A DNA stretch of 64,000 nt from Pseudomonas capsici (GCF_017165765.1 NZ_JAFGZD010000003.1:186001-250000), one strand, 5' to 3'. Counted from the stretch's first letter, positions 30,131 through 40,532 are shown. Translations and numbers: made by a program. The notes: a model not told the origin generated them from the sequence alone.

Positions 30131-31465
30131 ATGACAACTACCGTTGTAGAGCAGGTCGATCCTGCGACTTTGAGAAAGGTCATAGTGGCGGCCGCGCTGG
30201 GTAACTTTGTCGAATGGTTCGACTTTGCGGTCTATGGATTTCTCGCTACCACCATCGCTTTGCAGTTCTTCCCCAGTACCGACACCAGTGCTGCGTTGCT
30301 GAAAACCTTCGCGGTTTTTGCCGTCGCCTTCGCCTTCCGGCCTCTGGGCGGGATTTTCTTTGGCATGCTCGGTGACAGGATCGGTCGCAAGCGCACGCTG
30401 GCCATCACCATTCTGTTGATGGCGGGAGCCACGACCCTGATTGGTCTGCTGCCCACGTATGCGGTCATTGGTGTGACCGCACCCATTCTGCTGACCATCA
30501 TTCGCTGCGCCCAGGGTTTTTCGGCGGGCGGTGAGTATGCCGGGGCCTGTGCCTATCTGATGGAACACGCTCCGCAGGATCAGCGTGCCTGGTACGGCAG
30601 TTTTCTGCCGGTTTCGACCTTCTCGGCCTTTGCTGCCGCCGCCGTGGTGGCCTATGCGCTGGAGGCGTCTCTGTCAGCGGAAACCATGGGCAGTTGGGGC
30701 TGGCGCCTGCCGTTTCTGATTGCGGCACCGCTGGGGCTGGTCGGTCTGTACCTGCGCTGGAGGCTGGACGAAACCCCGGCGTTCCAGGCCGTGGCCCAGG
30801 AACATGCGGTGGCTCATTCGCCACTCAGGGAAACCCTGAGCAATCATGGCGCGGCCATTTGCTGCCTGGGGGCGTTCATTTCCCTGACGGCGCTGTCGTT
30901 TTATATGTTCACCACGTACTTCGCCACTTATCTGCAAGTGGCCGGTGGCTTGAGTCGGGCCACGGCGTTGCTGGTGTCGTTGATTGCCTTGCTGTTTGCA
31001 GCTGCTATCTGTCCGCTGGCCGGTGCCTATTCCGACCGGGTCGGACGTCGCGCAACGGTGTTCACGGCCTGTGTCCTGCTGATGCTGGTGGTGTTTCCGT
31101 CTTTCCTGATGGCGAGTTCGGGGTCGTTTGCGGCTTCGATCCTCGGCGTCATGTTGCTGGCTATTGGCGCTGTATTGTGTGGCGTGGTCACGGCTGCGCT
31201 GCTTTCGGAAACCTTCCCGACCCGTACCCGTTACACAGCCTCGGCCATCACCTACAACATGGCCTACACCCTGTTCGGTGGTACTGCGCCGCTGGTGGCG
31301 ACCTGGCTGATCAGCAGCACCGGCAGCAACCTGTCGCCGGCCTTTTATCTGATTGCCGTGGCGGCTCTGGCATTGGCCGGTGGCCTGGCGTTGCCGGAAA
31401 CCTCGAAGATTTCCCTGCATGACGTGGAAGGGCATCGAGAAACGGGCGATCTGGTTCACGAATGA
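30131..31465 (+). CDS. MFS transporter, metabolite:H+ symporter type
   Basis: 444 aa from the ATG at 30131 (GAGG upstream), 12 membrane helices. LGNFVEWFDFAVYGFLAT and the GDRIGRKRTL loop are typical of the MHS family, which imports organic acids, proline/betaine or shikimate-like compounds. The longer frame to 30050 adds no membrane sequence. The solute cannot be predicted and no catabolic gene is adjacent. Confidence 0.85.
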   Translation: MTTTVVEQVDPATLRKVIVAAALGNFVEWFDFAVYGFLATTIALQFFPSTDTSAALLKTFAVFAVAFAFRPLGGIFFGMLGDRIGRKRTLAITILLMAGATTLIGLLPTYAVIGVTAPILLTIIRCAQGFSAGGEYAGACAYLMEHAPQDQRAWYGSFLPVSTFSAFAAAAVVAYALEASLSAETMGSWGWRLPFLIAAPLGLVGLYLRWRLDETPAFQAVAQEHAVAHSPLRETLSNHGAAICCLGAFISLTALSFYMFTTYFATYLQVAGGLSRATALLVSLIALLFAAAICPLAGAYSDRVGRRATVFTACVLLMLVVFPSFLMASSGSFAASILGVMLLAIGAVLCGVVTAALLSETFPTRTRYTASAITYNMAYTLFGGTAPLVATWLISSTGSNLSPAFYLIAVAALALAGGLALPETSKISLHDVEGHRETGDLVHE

Positions 31466-31616
31466 ACTCACTGCTGTCGGGAGTTCATTAAGCTCATCGC
31501 AAATACGCAATAAAAAATGGCATGGATGCCCTGAAAAATGGCAAATTGGCGACCCCGCCTGGATATGACACATTTTGTAATATCAGATTGAGGGCATTCC
31601 AAAACCACTTTTACGG

Positions 31617-32834
31617 ATGAAATGTATGGCGATCAGCGCTCAGCCCGGCTCTGCCGCAGCTTCGACGACTCCGCAGAGCAGCCCACTGGTGATGCGCATT
31701 ATCGGCGCGGTTGCCCTGGCGCATTTGATCAACGATTTGATCCAGGCCATCCTGCCGTCGATCTACCCGATGCTCAAGGACAGTTATGGCTTGAGCTTCA
31801 CCCAGATCGGGCTTATTACCCTGACTTTCCAGATCACCGCCTCGCTGCTGCAACCCTGGGTCGGTTATTACACCGATCGTCATCCCAACCCGCTGGTCCT
31901 GCCTGTGGGCTCGATCTGTACCTTGATCGGTATTGTAATGATGTCGATGGTGGGCAGTTTCCCGCTGATCCTGCTGGCATCGGCGCTTATCGGCATCGGT
32001 TCCTCGACCTTTCACCCTGAAGCCTCGCGTATTGCACGGCTGGCTTCCGGTGGCCGTTTCGGTCTGGCGCAATCGACCTTCCAGGTCGGCGGCAATACCG
32101 GTTCGGCATTCGGCCCGTTGCTGGCGGCTGCCATCATCATTCCGTTCGGTCAGGGCAATGTGGCCTGGATCGGGCTGGTTGCCCTGTTTTCCCTTGGATT
32201 GCTGTACGCCATCAGCCGCTGGTATCGGGCGCACCTGAACCTGTTCAAGCTCAAGGCCGGGCAGGCGGCGACACACGGTCTGTCGAGAAAGCGGGTGATT
32301 CTGTCCCTGGGCATCCTGGCGTTCCTGGTGTTTTCCAAGTTCTTCTACATGACCAGTCTCACCAGTTACTTCACCTTCTACCTGATCGAGAAGTTCGACC
32401 TGTCGGTGGCCAGTTCGCAACTGCATCTGTTCCTGTTCCTGGGCGCAGTGGCGGCGGGTACGTTCTTTGGCGGTCCGATCGGTGACAGGATCGGTCGCAA
32501 GAAAGTGATCTGGTTTTCGATTCTGGGCGCGGCACCGTTCACCCTGGCGCTGCCTTATGCCGATCTGTTCTGGACCAGCGTGCTGAGCGTCATCATCGGC
32601 TTCATCCTGGCGTCGGCGTTTTCCGCCATCGTGGTGTATGCGCAGGAACTGGTGCCGGGCAATGTGGGCATGATCGCCGGTATCTTCTTCGGCCTGATGT
32701 TCGGTTTTGGCGGGATCGGTGCAGCGCTGCTCGGCTATCTGGCCGATAGCCACGGCATTCTGTATGTCTACAATCTGTGCTCGTACCTGCCGTTGCTTGG
32801 CATCCTGACCGTCTTCCTGCCCAAGACCAAGTGA
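31617..32834 (+). CDS. MFS transporter, fosmidomycin-resistance (Fsr) type
   Basis: 405 aa from 31617, or 402 from the ATG at 31626. The N-terminal ALAHLINDLIQAILPSIYPM, then YGLSFTQIGLITLTFQITAS, and the GIGSSTFHPEASRIARLASG loop are hallmark Fsr sequences; GGPIGDRIGRKKVI is the second-half loop. Fsr proteins export fosmidomycin and other small molecules. The gene follows an MHS gene with a 150-bp gap and is probably its own unit. Confidence 0.85.
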   Translation: MKCMAISAQPGSAAASTTPQSSPLVMRIIGAVALAHLINDLIQAILPSIYPMLKDSYGLSFTQIGLITLTFQITASLLQPWVGYYTDRHPNPLVLPVGSICTLIGIVMMSMVGSFPLILLASALIGIGSSTFHPEASRIARLASGGRFGLAQSTFQVGGNTGSAFGPLLAAAIIIPFGQGNVAWIGLVALFSLGLLYAISRWYRAHLNLFKLKAGQAATHGLSRKRVILSLGILAFLVFSKFFYMTSLTSYFTFYLIEKFDLSVASSQLHLFLFLGAVAAGTFFGGPIGDRIGRKKVIWFSILGAAPFTLALPYADLFWTSVLSVIIGFILASAFSAIVVYAQELVPGNVGMIAGIFFGLMFGFGGIGAALLGYLADSHGILYVYNLCSYLPLLGILTVFLPKTK

Positions 32835-33818
32835 TCAGGCCGGAGGTGTCGAAACCGCCTCTGAGCTGAGGGTGTTACTGGTATCGGCCAGATTGGGCCA
32901 CATATCCGATACCAGAAACAGCCGCTCGGCTTCTTCCCATTCGCCCTGCGGGTTCTGATTCAGGCGCACCAGCAATTGCGCGGGGGCCAGCGGGTCGAGG
33001 TGGCTCAGCCAGTCCTGCAATTGTTCATGACTCCAGGCCTCTGCGTAATGCGCCGGTGCCAGCCAGGCATGACGTGGCAAGGGCTGCCAGCGACCGGCCG
33101 GGCTTTGCGTGATGAATTCCTCCCAGTCCCGCTGATGCAGCCAGCGCCCCTTGAGGTGCTGATCATGGGCTCCAGCGGGGGATCGGGCCTGACCCGGCCA
33201 GGGATAGAGCAGATAGCCACCGAGCCACAGTTCGGCGGTAAAGGACTCTATACCCAGTTCAGCCAGCGTTGCGCGGCTTTGCGGACGTGCGGACATTGGC
33301 AGTTGATGCTGACTCAGGTGGGTGAGTTTGCGGTCCAGCCGGTCATGGCATCCCGGACCGAGCCATTGTGCCGTATCGCTGCCGTTGCCGTCCTGAGGGC
33401 CGAGATAGAGCTTGATGGCCAGTTCCACATGATGCACGCCATCGCGGTCGCGCAGCAGTATGTCCAGTTCGCCAAGGGTGTGGCCTTCCTGGCGTATCGG
33501 CAGGTTGGCAGCGATGATCTCGACCCCCGGCGCATGATGTACTGCGAACTGCCAGAGCCGTTCGTAGTAGAGCCCCAGCCTGCGTGTCGCGCTGAGCGAC
33601 AGCCAGTGTTCCAGCGGGGAACTGTCCCGATCCAGTTGAAACAGAAAGTCCGCCAACTGCTCGGGGTGCTGTACCCAGTCGCTGCCGGTCAATGGATGAC
33701 GTTGCGGCCAGGGTGTCTGCTCGAGCATTGGCGGGGCGAGGATGACCCAGGCCAGGTCGCGTACCTCGGGATGGCGCAACTGGCGGGGGAGGTCGATCAG
33801 GTCGGGAAATAGAGTCAT
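32835..33818 (-). CDS. DUF1853 family protein, PD-(D/E)XK-like
   Basis: 327 aa from the ATG at 33818 ([24 protein letters not shown]); the frame extends 84 bp further but without a family-like sequence. [20 protein letters not shown] followed by LAIKLYLG resembles the D-(x)n-E-x-K core of the nuclease fold, which is where DUF1853 has been placed. The gene ends against the stop of the Fsr gene. Its biological role is unknown. Confidence 0.75.
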   Translation of the reverse strand: MTLFPDLIDLPRQLRHPEVRDLAWVILAPPMLEQTPWPQRHPLTGSDWVQHPEQLADFLFQLDRDSSPLEHWLSLSATRRLGLYYERLWQFAVHHAPGVEIIAANLPIRQEGHTLGELDILLRDRDGVHHVELAIKLYLGPQDGNGSDTAQWLGPGCHDRLDRKLTHLSQHQLPMSARPQSRATLAELGIESFTAELWLGGYLLYPWPGQARSPAGAHDQHLKGRWLHQRDWEEFITQSPAGRWQPLPRHAWLAPAHYAEAWSHEQLQDWLSHLDPLAPAQLLVRLNQNPQGEWEEAERLFLVSDMWPNLADTSNTLSSEAVSTPPA

Positions 33819-33937
33819 GTACCGAGGATAGCCTGAGTCGGGAGGCAGGGGGAAAGCGGTTGTGGCTTCCGGGCTCCGTCGCCAGCAAGCTGCTTCCCAC
33901 AAAGTGAACTGCCCAGCGGGGTTTCAAGGCACACAGA

Positions 33938-33967
33938 TTGCCGCTCACCGGCCCTTTCGCCCATAAT
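33938..33967 (+). promoter_or_regulatory. Promoter of the nadK operon
   Basis: TTGCCG, an 18-bp spacer and CATAAT, giving a 5' leader of about 35 nt before nadK. Confidence 0.55.
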
Positions 33968-34008
33968 CCCTTTCTTTGAAGCCGTATCGAACCCGCAGCA
34001 GGAGCCCC

Positions 34009-34899
34009 ATGGAGCAATTTCGCAATATCGGCATTATCGGTCGTCTGGGCAGTGTCCAGGTGCTCGATACCGTTCGCCGACTCAAGAGGTTCCTGTTGGA
34101 CCGGCATCTGCACGTCATTCTGGAGGACACCATCGCTGAAGTGCTGCCCGGCCATGGTCTGCAGACCTCGTCGCGCAAGATGCTCGGGGAAGTCTGCGAC
34201 ATGGTCATTGTGGTCGGCGGCGACGGCAGCCTGCTGGGCGCGGCGCGGGCGCTGGCCAAGCACAATGTTCCGGTTCTGGGCATCAACCGTGGCAGCCTGG
34301 GCTTTCTCACCGATATCCGTCCCGACGAACTGGAAGTCAAAGTCGCTGAAGTGCTGGAAGGCCACTATCTGGTGGAAAACCGCTTTCTGCTGCAGGCCGA
34401 AGTCCGCCGCCATGGCGAAGCCATCGGTCAGGGCGATGCGCTCAACGATGTAGTGCTGCATCCGGGCAAATCCACGCGGATGATCGAGTTCGAGATCTAT
34501 ATCGATGGCCAGTTCGTCTGCAGCCAGAAGGCCGACGGCCTGATCGTTGCCACGCCCACCGGTTCGACCGCCTACGCGCTGTCGGCAGGCGGACCGATCA
34601 TGCATCCCAAGCTCGACGCCATCGTTATCGTGCCGATGTATCCGCACACCCTGTCCGGACGCCCGATCGTGGTGGACGGCAACAGCGAGCTGAAAATCGT
34701 GGTGTCCAAGGACATGACCATCTATCCCCAGGTGTCCTGTGATGGCCAGAACCATTTCACCTGCGCACCGGGCGATACCATTACCGTCAGCAAGAAATCC
34801 CAGAAACTGCGCCTGATTCATCCGCTGGATCACAACTATTACGAAGTCTGCCGCACCAAGCTCGGCTGGGGCAGCAGACTCGGCGCCGGAGGAGACTGA
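34009..34899 (+). CDS. nadK: NAD kinase
   Basis: 296 aa from the ATG at 34009 with GGAG at good spacing. The catalytic GGDGS is at residues 70-74 (Asp72), and NRGSLGFLTDIRPDELE and ADGLIVATPTGSTAYALSAG are the conserved substrate-binding blocks. It phosphorylates NAD to NADP. It leads a run of close or overlapping genes extending to pepN, the same order as in P. aeruginosa. The stop overlaps the next ATG by one base. Confidence 0.96.
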   Translation: MEQFRNIGIIGRLGSVQVLDTVRRLKRFLLDRHLHVILEDTIAEVLPGHGLQTSSRKMLGEVCDMVIVVGGDGSLLGAARALAKHNVPVLGINRGSLGFLTDIRPDELEVKVAEVLEGHYLVENRFLLQAEVRRHGEAIGQGDALNDVVLHPGKSTRMIEFEIYIDGQFVCSQKADGLIVATPTGSTAYALSAGGPIMHPKLDAIVIVPMYPHTLSGRPIVVDGNSELKIVVSKDMTIYPQVSCDGQNHFTCAPGDTITVSKKSQKLRLIHPLDHNYYEVCRTKLGWGSRLGAGGD

Positions 34900-35870
34900 T
34901 GCTCGATCCTGCGCGTGGCTACGATCTGATCGGTGACGTGCACGGTTGTGCTCATACCCTTGAGCACTTGCTGGAGTTGCTCGGTTACCGTTTGCAGGCG
35001 GGCGTCTGGCGTCACCCTGAACGCAGGGTGATTTTCCTGGGGGATATCATCGATCGCGGCCCGCGGATTCGCGAGGCGCTGCATATCGTGCGCGATATGG
35101 TCCAGGCGGGGCAGGCCTATTGCATCATGGGCAATCATGAATTCAATGCGCTGGGCTGGGTGACTCCGGCCTTGCCCGAAGGCAGTCAGCGTTTCGTGCG
35201 TGAGCATACGCCGCGTCATGCGCGACTGATCGGCGAAACGCTGGCGCAGTTCGAGCACTATCCGGCGGAGTGGAGCGAGTTTGTCCAGTGGTTCTACGAG
35301 CTGCCTTTGTACATCGATGCCGGTCGCTTCCGGGTGGTCCATGCCTGCTGGGACCCGAGCCTGATCGAACCGCTGCGCGGTCTGCACGGCAATGGCTGCA
35401 TCGACAAGCATTTCGTCCAGGCCTCGGCAGTGCCCGGCAGCTTTGCCAGTAACGTCTTCAACCGGCTGCTGCGTGGCACTGACATGCGGCTGCCCCATGG
35501 CCTGACCCTGACTGGCGGCGATGGTCTGTCCCGCGCCTTCTTCCGCACCAAGTTCTGGGAAGACGATCCCCAGACCTATGGCGATGTGGTCTTCCAGCCC
35601 GACGCCCTGCCTGAAGGCGTGGCCAAGACGCCATTATCCACTTCGGAAAAGAACGCCCTGTTGCGCTATGGCATCGACGAGCCATTGCTGTTCGTTGGCC
35701 ATTACTGGCGCAGCGGCATACCGGCGCCGATTCGCCCGAACCTGGCCTGTCTGGATTACAGCGCCGTGCTCTACGGCAAACTGGTCGCGTATCGGCTCGA
35801 TCAGGAGACACAGATCGATCCGGATAAATTCGTCTGGGTCGATGTGCAGCGCCCCGAGGTTTCCCCATGA
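34899..35870 (+). CDS. Calcineurin-like metallophosphatase
   Basis: 323 aa. The metallophosphoesterase motifs are in order: GDVHG (near residue 13), GDIIDRGPR and GNHEF, with later His ligands in FVGHYW. The enzyme resembles protein-phosphatase-like or ApaH-like members; I cannot fix the substrate. It begins on the nadK stop and ends in a 4-nt overlap with the rhomboid gene. Confidence 0.88.
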   Translation: MLDPARGYDLIGDVHGCAHTLEHLLELLGYRLQAGVWRHPERRVIFLGDIIDRGPRIREALHIVRDMVQAGQAYCIMGNHEFNALGWVTPALPEGSQRFVREHTPRHARLIGETLAQFEHYPAEWSEFVQWFYELPLYIDAGRFRVVHACWDPSLIEPLRGLHGNGCIDKHFVQASAVPGSFASNVFNRLLRGTDMRLPHGLTLTGGDGLSRAFFRTKFWEDDPQTYGDVVFQPDALPEGVAKTPLSTSEKNALLRYGIDEPLLFVGHYWRSGIPAPIRPNLACLDYSAVLYGKLVAYRLDQETQIDPDKFVWVDVQRPEVSP

Positions 35871-36739
35871 GTCCCGTTGCCGTTCTGCGATTGCCCCTGA
35901 GTACCGACCTGACGGGCTTTATCAGCCTTCTGCAGCGTCTGGGCGTCCCGCATCGGGTCAGCGAGGAAGCAGGTGAGCAGGTGCTCTGGGTGCCCGAGGT
36001 CGGTCAGTTGCCCGTAGAAGTGCGCAACCTGTACGCACGCTTTCCCGAGGGCGACGATACCTACGAGTTGCCGCCCGGAACCGGCGTGACCGAAGTGAAA
36101 CGGCCCGGCTTCGCTCAACAGTTGCGCAACAGCCCGATGACCGCTCTGGTACTGCTGGCAACCCTGATCGTTGCCGGGTTTACCTTGCTGGGGGATGACC
36201 TCGAAATCGTACGCTGGCTGACCTTCCTGGACTTTCAGGTCCAGGGCGAATACGCAATGTTCACGCCCCTTGCCGACAGTCTGGCAGCAGGGCAGTGGTG
36301 GCGGATCTTCACTCCGATGCTGATTCACTTCGGCATCCTGCATTTATCCATGAACGGGCTGTGGTACTGGGAACTGGGGCGACGCATCGAACTGCGCCAG
36401 GGGCGCTGGCATCTGCTGGGCCTGACGCTGCTGTTCGCCGCGTTCTCCAACTCTGTCCAATATGCTTTTGGTGGCCCGAGCCTGTTTGGCGGGTTGTCGG
36501 GTGTTCTTTACGGGTTACTGGGGCATTGCTGGATTTTCCAGTGGCTGGCACCCAATCCAATCTATCGCATGCCCCGTGGCGTGCTGATCATGATGCTGGT
36601 CTGGCTGTTGCTGTGCCTGTCCGGGCTGGTGAGCCTGCTGGGTTTTGGAGATATCGCCAACGGCGCTCATGTCGGCGGCCTCGTCATTGGTTGTGTTACA
36701 GGTCTTGTGGGTGGTGCGATTGCCCGCCGCAGGACTTAG
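35867..36739 (+). CDS. glpG: Rhomboid intramembrane protease GlpG
   Basis: 290 aa. An N-terminal cytoplasmic domain (about residues 1-85) precedes six membrane helices. The catalytic Ser211 lies in GGLSGVLYG, the His268 in NGAHVGG, and N163 of HLSMNGLWYWELG matches the oxyanion Asn. Rhomboids cut transmembrane substrates inside the membrane. Starts at an ATG overlapping the previous stop by 4 nt. Confidence 0.94.
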   Translation: MSPVAVLRLPLSTDLTGFISLLQRLGVPHRVSEEAGEQVLWVPEVGQLPVEVRNLYARFPEGDDTYELPPGTGVTEVKRPGFAQQLRNSPMTALVLLATLIVAGFTLLGDDLEIVRWLTFLDFQVQGEYAMFTPLADSLAAGQWWRIFTPMLIHFGILHLSMNGLWYWELGRRIELRQGRWHLLGLTLLFAAFSNSVQYAFGGPSLFGGLSGVLYGLLGHCWIFQWLAPNPIYRMPRGVLIMMLVWLLLCLSGLVSLLGFGDIANGAHVGGLVIGCVTGLVGGAIARRRT

Positions 36740-36767
36740 AATTGCCCCCTATTTTCTGGAGTACGGC

Positions 36768-37028
36768 ATGTCCTCTTTTGCTGAAATGATTGAAAACATC
36801 ACCCCCGATATCTACGAGAGCCTGAAGCTGGCCGTGGAAATCGGCAAGTGGTCCGATGGCCGCAAACTCACTCAGGAGCAGCGCGAGCTGTCCCTGCAGG
36901 CGCTGATCGCCTGGGAAGCGCAGAACCTGCCGGAAGACCAGCGCATCGGTTACATGGGCCCGCAGGAATGTGCGTCCAAGTCCGAGCCGGTACCCAATAT
37001 CCTGTTCAAGTCGGATGCCATCCATTGA
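36768..37028 (+). CDS. DUF1315 family protein (YeaC)
   Basis: 86 aa from the ATG at 36768. The sequence FAEMIENITPDIYESLKLAV followed by EIGKWSDGRKLTQEQRE is characteristic of YeaC/DUF1315, a small cytoplasmic protein without known role. It lies between the rhomboid gene and DUF2797, whose likely TTG start overlaps the stop here. Confidence 0.88.
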   Translation: MSSFAEMIENITPDIYESLKLAVEIGKWSDGRKLTQEQRELSLQALIAWEAQNLPEDQRIGYMGPQECASKSEPVPNILFKSDAIH

Positions 37029-37858
37029 TCGAGATTGGTCGCGGAGCAGTCAACAAAATGTCGGCGCGTCAGGATGATGCGCCGTTCGTGCAATACGCGT
37101 TTCGGCTGGGCGATGAGGAGATTCCCGTCAACCCGCTGATCGGCAAGACGGTGCGCCTGGAATACCTGGGCGCCATCCATTGCAGTCATTGCGGTCGCAA
37201 GACCAAATCCAGCTACAGTCAGGGTTATTGCTACCCGTGCATGCTCAAGCTGGCCCAGTGCGACGTGTGCATCATGAGCCCGGAGAAGTGCCATCACGAG
37301 CACGGCACCTGCCGGGACCCGTCCTGGGGCGAGCAGTTCTGCATGACCGACCATATCGTCTATCTCGCCAATTCATCGGGCGTGAAGGTCGGTATTACCC
37401 GGGCCACCCAGTTGCCGACCCGCTGGCTGGATCAGGGCGCAAGTCAGGCGCTGCCGATCCTGCGTGTGGCGACCCGCCAGCAGTCCGGTTTCGTCGAAGA
37501 CCTGCTGCGCAGCCAGGTCGCGGACCGTACCAACTGGCGCGCCTTGCTCAAGGGCGATGCCCAGCCGGTTGATCTCAAGGCCATTCGTCAGGAACTGTTC
37601 GACAGTTGCGCTGCCGGATTACAGGAGTTGCAAGGCCGCTTCGGCCTGCAGGCCATCCAGTTGCTGCATGACGCCGAACCTGCGGAGTTCCGGTATCCGG
37701 TCGAGGCATATCCGACCAAGATCGTCAGCTTCAACCTGGACAAGAATCCGATTGCCGAGGGCACGCTGCTGGGGATCAAGGGCCAATACCTGATTTTCGA
37801 TACCGGCGTGATCAATATTCGCAAGTACACGGCCTATCAACTGGCCGTGCATCAGTAA
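37025..37858 (+). CDS. DUF2797 zinc-binding protein
   Basis: 277 aa from a TTG at 37025 that overlaps the YeaC stop (MIEIGRGAVNKMSARQ); the next ATG (37058) would give 266 aa. CSHCGRKTKSSYSQGYCYPC and the following CDVC, KCHHEHGTC motifs are Cys/His clusters suited to two metal sites. The central NSSGVKVGITRATQLPTRWL is reminiscent of GIY-YIG-like folds (KVGIT), which I infer but cannot confirm. It is in the nadK-pepN gene run. Confidence 0.83.
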   Translation: MIEIGRGAVNKMSARQDDAPFVQYAFRLGDEEIPVNPLIGKTVRLEYLGAIHCSHCGRKTKSSYSQGYCYPCMLKLAQCDVCIMSPEKCHHEHGTCRDPSWGEQFCMTDHIVYLANSSGVKVGITRATQLPTRWLDQGASQALPILRVATRQQSGFVEDLLRSQVADRTNWRALLKGDAQPVDLKAIRQELFDSCAAGLQELQGRFGLQAIQLLHDAEPAEFRYPVEAYPTKIVSFNLDKNPIAEGTLLGIKGQYLIFDTGVINIRKYTAYQLAVHQ

Positions 37859-37871
37859 TAAGGACTCCAGT

Positions 37872-40532
37872 ATGCGTACTGAACAACCGAAAATGATTTA
37901 CCTGAAAGACTATCAGGCGCCTGAGTACCTCATTGACGAAACACACCTGACCTTCGAGTTGTTCGACGACCATTCTCTGGTGCACGCACAACTGGTCATG
38001 CGCCGTAACCCGGAGCGTGGCGCGGGCCTGCCGCCGCTGGTACTGGACGGCCAGCTTCTGGAGCTTGTGTCGCTGCAACTGGACGATGTCGAGCTGAGTC
38101 CTGCCGATTACGAGCTGACCCCCGACCATCTGACGCTGCATCCCAAGGGCGAGCGTTTCACGGTCGACAGCACCGTGCGTATCCATCCGGAAACCAATAC
38201 CGCCCTGGAAGGCCTGTACAAGTCCAGCGGCATGTTCTGTACCCAGTGCGAGGCCGAAGGCTTCCGCAAGATCACCTACTACCTCGACCGCCCGGACGTG
38301 ATGAGCAAGTTCACCACGACCCTGAGCGCCGACAGACATGATTTCCCGGTGCTGCTGTCCAACGGCAACCCGATTGCCAGCGGCCAGGAAGACGATGGTC
38401 GGCACTGGGCGACCTGGGAAGACCCGTTCATGAAACCGGCGTATCTGTTTGCGCTGGTGGCCGGTGATCTGTGGTGTGTCGAAGACACCTTCACCACCAT
38501 GAGCGAACGTGTCGTGACCCTGCGTATCTATGTCGAGCCGGAAAACATCGACAAGTGCCAGCACGCCATGGACAGCCTGAAGAAGTCCATGCGCTGGGAC
38601 GAAGAAACCTACGGTCGCGAATACGACCTGGATATCTTCATGATCGTGGCCGTGAACGACTTCAACATGGGCGCGATGGAGAACAAGGGCCTCAATATCT
38701 TCAACTCCAGCGCCGTGCTGGCCCGTGCCGAAACCGCCACCGACGCCGCTCACCAGCGGGTCGAGGCGATCGTGGCCCACGAATATTTCCACAACTGGTC
38801 GGGCAACCGCGTGACCTGCCGTGACTGGTTCCAGCTGTCGCTCAAGGAGGGTTTCACGGTATTCCGCGATTCCGGTTTCTCGGCGGACATGAACTCGGCC
38901 ACGGTCAAGCGTATTCAGGATGTCGCTTACCTGCGTACTCACCAGTTCGCCGAAGATGCCGGTCCCATGGCCCACGCCGTGCGCCCGGACAGCTTTATCG
39001 AGATTTCCAACTTCTACACCCTGACGGTCTACGAAAAGGGCTCCGAAGTCGTGGGCATGATCCACACCCTGCTGGGCGCCGAAGGCTTCCGCAAGGGCAG
39101 TGACCTGTACTTCGAGCGCCACGACGGGCAAGCCGTGACCTGTGACGATTTCGTCAAGGCCATGGAGGATGCCAATGGCGTCGACCTGAGCCAGTTCAAG
39201 CGCTGGTACAGCCAGGCCGGCACACCACGCCTGGCGGTCAGCGAGTCCTACGACAGTGCGGCGCGCACCTACAGCCTGACCTTCCGCCAGAGCTGCCCGC
39301 AGACGCCGGACAAGCAGGAAAAGCTGCCGTTCGTGATCCCGGTCGCGCTGGGCCTGCTGGACAAACAGGGTGGCGAGATTGCCTTGCGCCTGTCCGGCGA
39401 AGCCGCCGCCAGCGGGACTTCCCGCGTGTTGTCGGTGACTGAAGCCGAGCAGACCTTCACCTTTGTCGATATCGCTGAAAAACCGCTGCCGTCCCTGCTG
39501 CGCGGCTTCTCGGCCCCGGTCAAGCTCAGCTTCCCCTACGACCGCGACCAGTTGATGTTCCTGATGCAGCACGACAGCGACGGCTTCAATCGCTGGGATG
39601 CAGGCCAACAACTGTCGGTGCAGGTGCTGCAGGAATTGATCGTTCAGCATCAGCAAGGTCAGCCACTGGTCATGGATCAGCGTCTGGTCACGGCATTGGG
39701 TACCGTTCTGGCGGACGAGCAACTGGATCAGGCCATGGTCGCAGAGATGCTGTCGCTGCCGGGCGAGGCCTATCTCACCGAGATCAGCGAAGTGGCGGAT
39801 GTCGATGCCATTCATGCGGCCCGCGAGTTTGCGCGTCAGCAGATTGCCGACAAACTGTTCGACGGTCTGTGGACGCGTTATCAGGCCAATCGCGAACTGT
39901 CCAAAGCCACGCCTTACATCGCCGAAGCCGAGCACTTCGCCCGTCGCAGCCTGCAGAACATTGCCCTGTCGTACCTGATGCTCAGTGGCAAGCCGCAGGT
40001 GCTGGAGGCAGCCATCGAACAGTTCGATGCCGCCGACAACATGACCGAGCGCCTGACCGCGCTGGCGGTGCTGGTCAACTCGCCATTTACCGAAGAGCGC
40101 GCCAAGGCGCTGGCGGTGTTTGCCGAAAACTTCAAAGGCAATCCGCTGGTCATGGACCAGTGGTTCAGCGTCCAGGCGGGCAGCACCCAGCCCGGTGGTC
40201 TGCAGCGGGTCAAGGAGCTGATGCAGCATCCGGCCTTCAACATCAAGAACCCGAACAAGGTTCGCGCCCTGATCGGTGCCTTTGCCGGCCAGAACCTGAT
40301 CAACTTCCATGCGGCGGATGGCTCCGGCTATCGCTTCCTGGCGGATCTGGTGATCGAGCTCAACGGCTTCAACCCGCAGATCGCTTCTCGCCAACTTGCA
40401 CCGCTGACTCGCTGGCGCAAGTATGACAGCGCCCGTCAGGCTTTGATGAAGGCCGAGCTTGAGCGCATTCGCAGCTCGGGCGCGCTGTCTTCCGATGTCT
40501 TCGAGGTGGTGAGCAAGAGTCTGGCCGAGTAA
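37872..40532 (+). CDS. pepN: Aminopeptidase N
   Basis: 886 aa, an M1 metallopeptidase. The substrate-binding GAMEN (about residue 267) and zinc-binding HEYFHNW (about residue 303) with a downstream Glu in SLKEGFTVFRD are all intact. It removes N-terminal residues from peptides in the cytosol. AAGGA precedes the ATG, and it follows DUF2797 by 13 bp. The length fits E. coli PepN (870 aa). Confidence 0.96.
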   Translation: MRTEQPKMIYLKDYQAPEYLIDETHLTFELFDDHSLVHAQLVMRRNPERGAGLPPLVLDGQLLELVSLQLDDVELSPADYELTPDHLTLHPKGERFTVDSTVRIHPETNTALEGLYKSSGMFCTQCEAEGFRKITYYLDRPDVMSKFTTTLSADRHDFPVLLSNGNPIASGQEDDGRHWATWEDPFMKPAYLFALVAGDLWCVEDTFTTMSERVVTLRIYVEPENIDKCQHAMDSLKKSMRWDEETYGREYDLDIFMIVAVNDFNMGAMENKGLNIFNSSAVLARAETATDAAHQRVEAIVAHEYFHNWSGNRVTCRDWFQLSLKEGFTVFRDSGFSADMNSATVKRIQDVAYLRTHQFAEDAGPMAHAVRPDSFIEISNFYTLTVYEKGSEVVGMIHTLLGAEGFRKGSDLYFERHDGQAVTCDDFVKAMEDANGVDLSQFKRWYSQAGTPRLAVSESYDSAARTYSLTFRQSCPQTPDKQEKLPFVIPVALGLLDKQGGEIALRLSGEAAASGTSRVLSVTEAEQTFTFVDIAEKPLPSLLRGFSAPVKLSFPYDRDQLMFLMQHDSDGFNRWDAGQQLSVQVLQELIVQHQQGQPLVMDQRLVTALGTVLADEQLDQAMVAEMLSLPGEAYLTEISEVADVDAIHAAREFARQQIADKLFDGLWTRYQANRELSKATPYIAEAEHFARRSLQNIALSYLMLSGKPQVLEAAIEQFDAADNMTERLTALAVLVNSPFTEERAKALAVFAENFKGNPLVMDQWFSVQAGSTQPGGLQRVKELMQHPAFNIKNPNKVRALIGAFAGQNLINFHAADGSGYRFLADLVIELNGFNPQIASRQLAPLTRWRKYDSARQALMKAELERIRSSGALSSDVFEVVSKSLAE

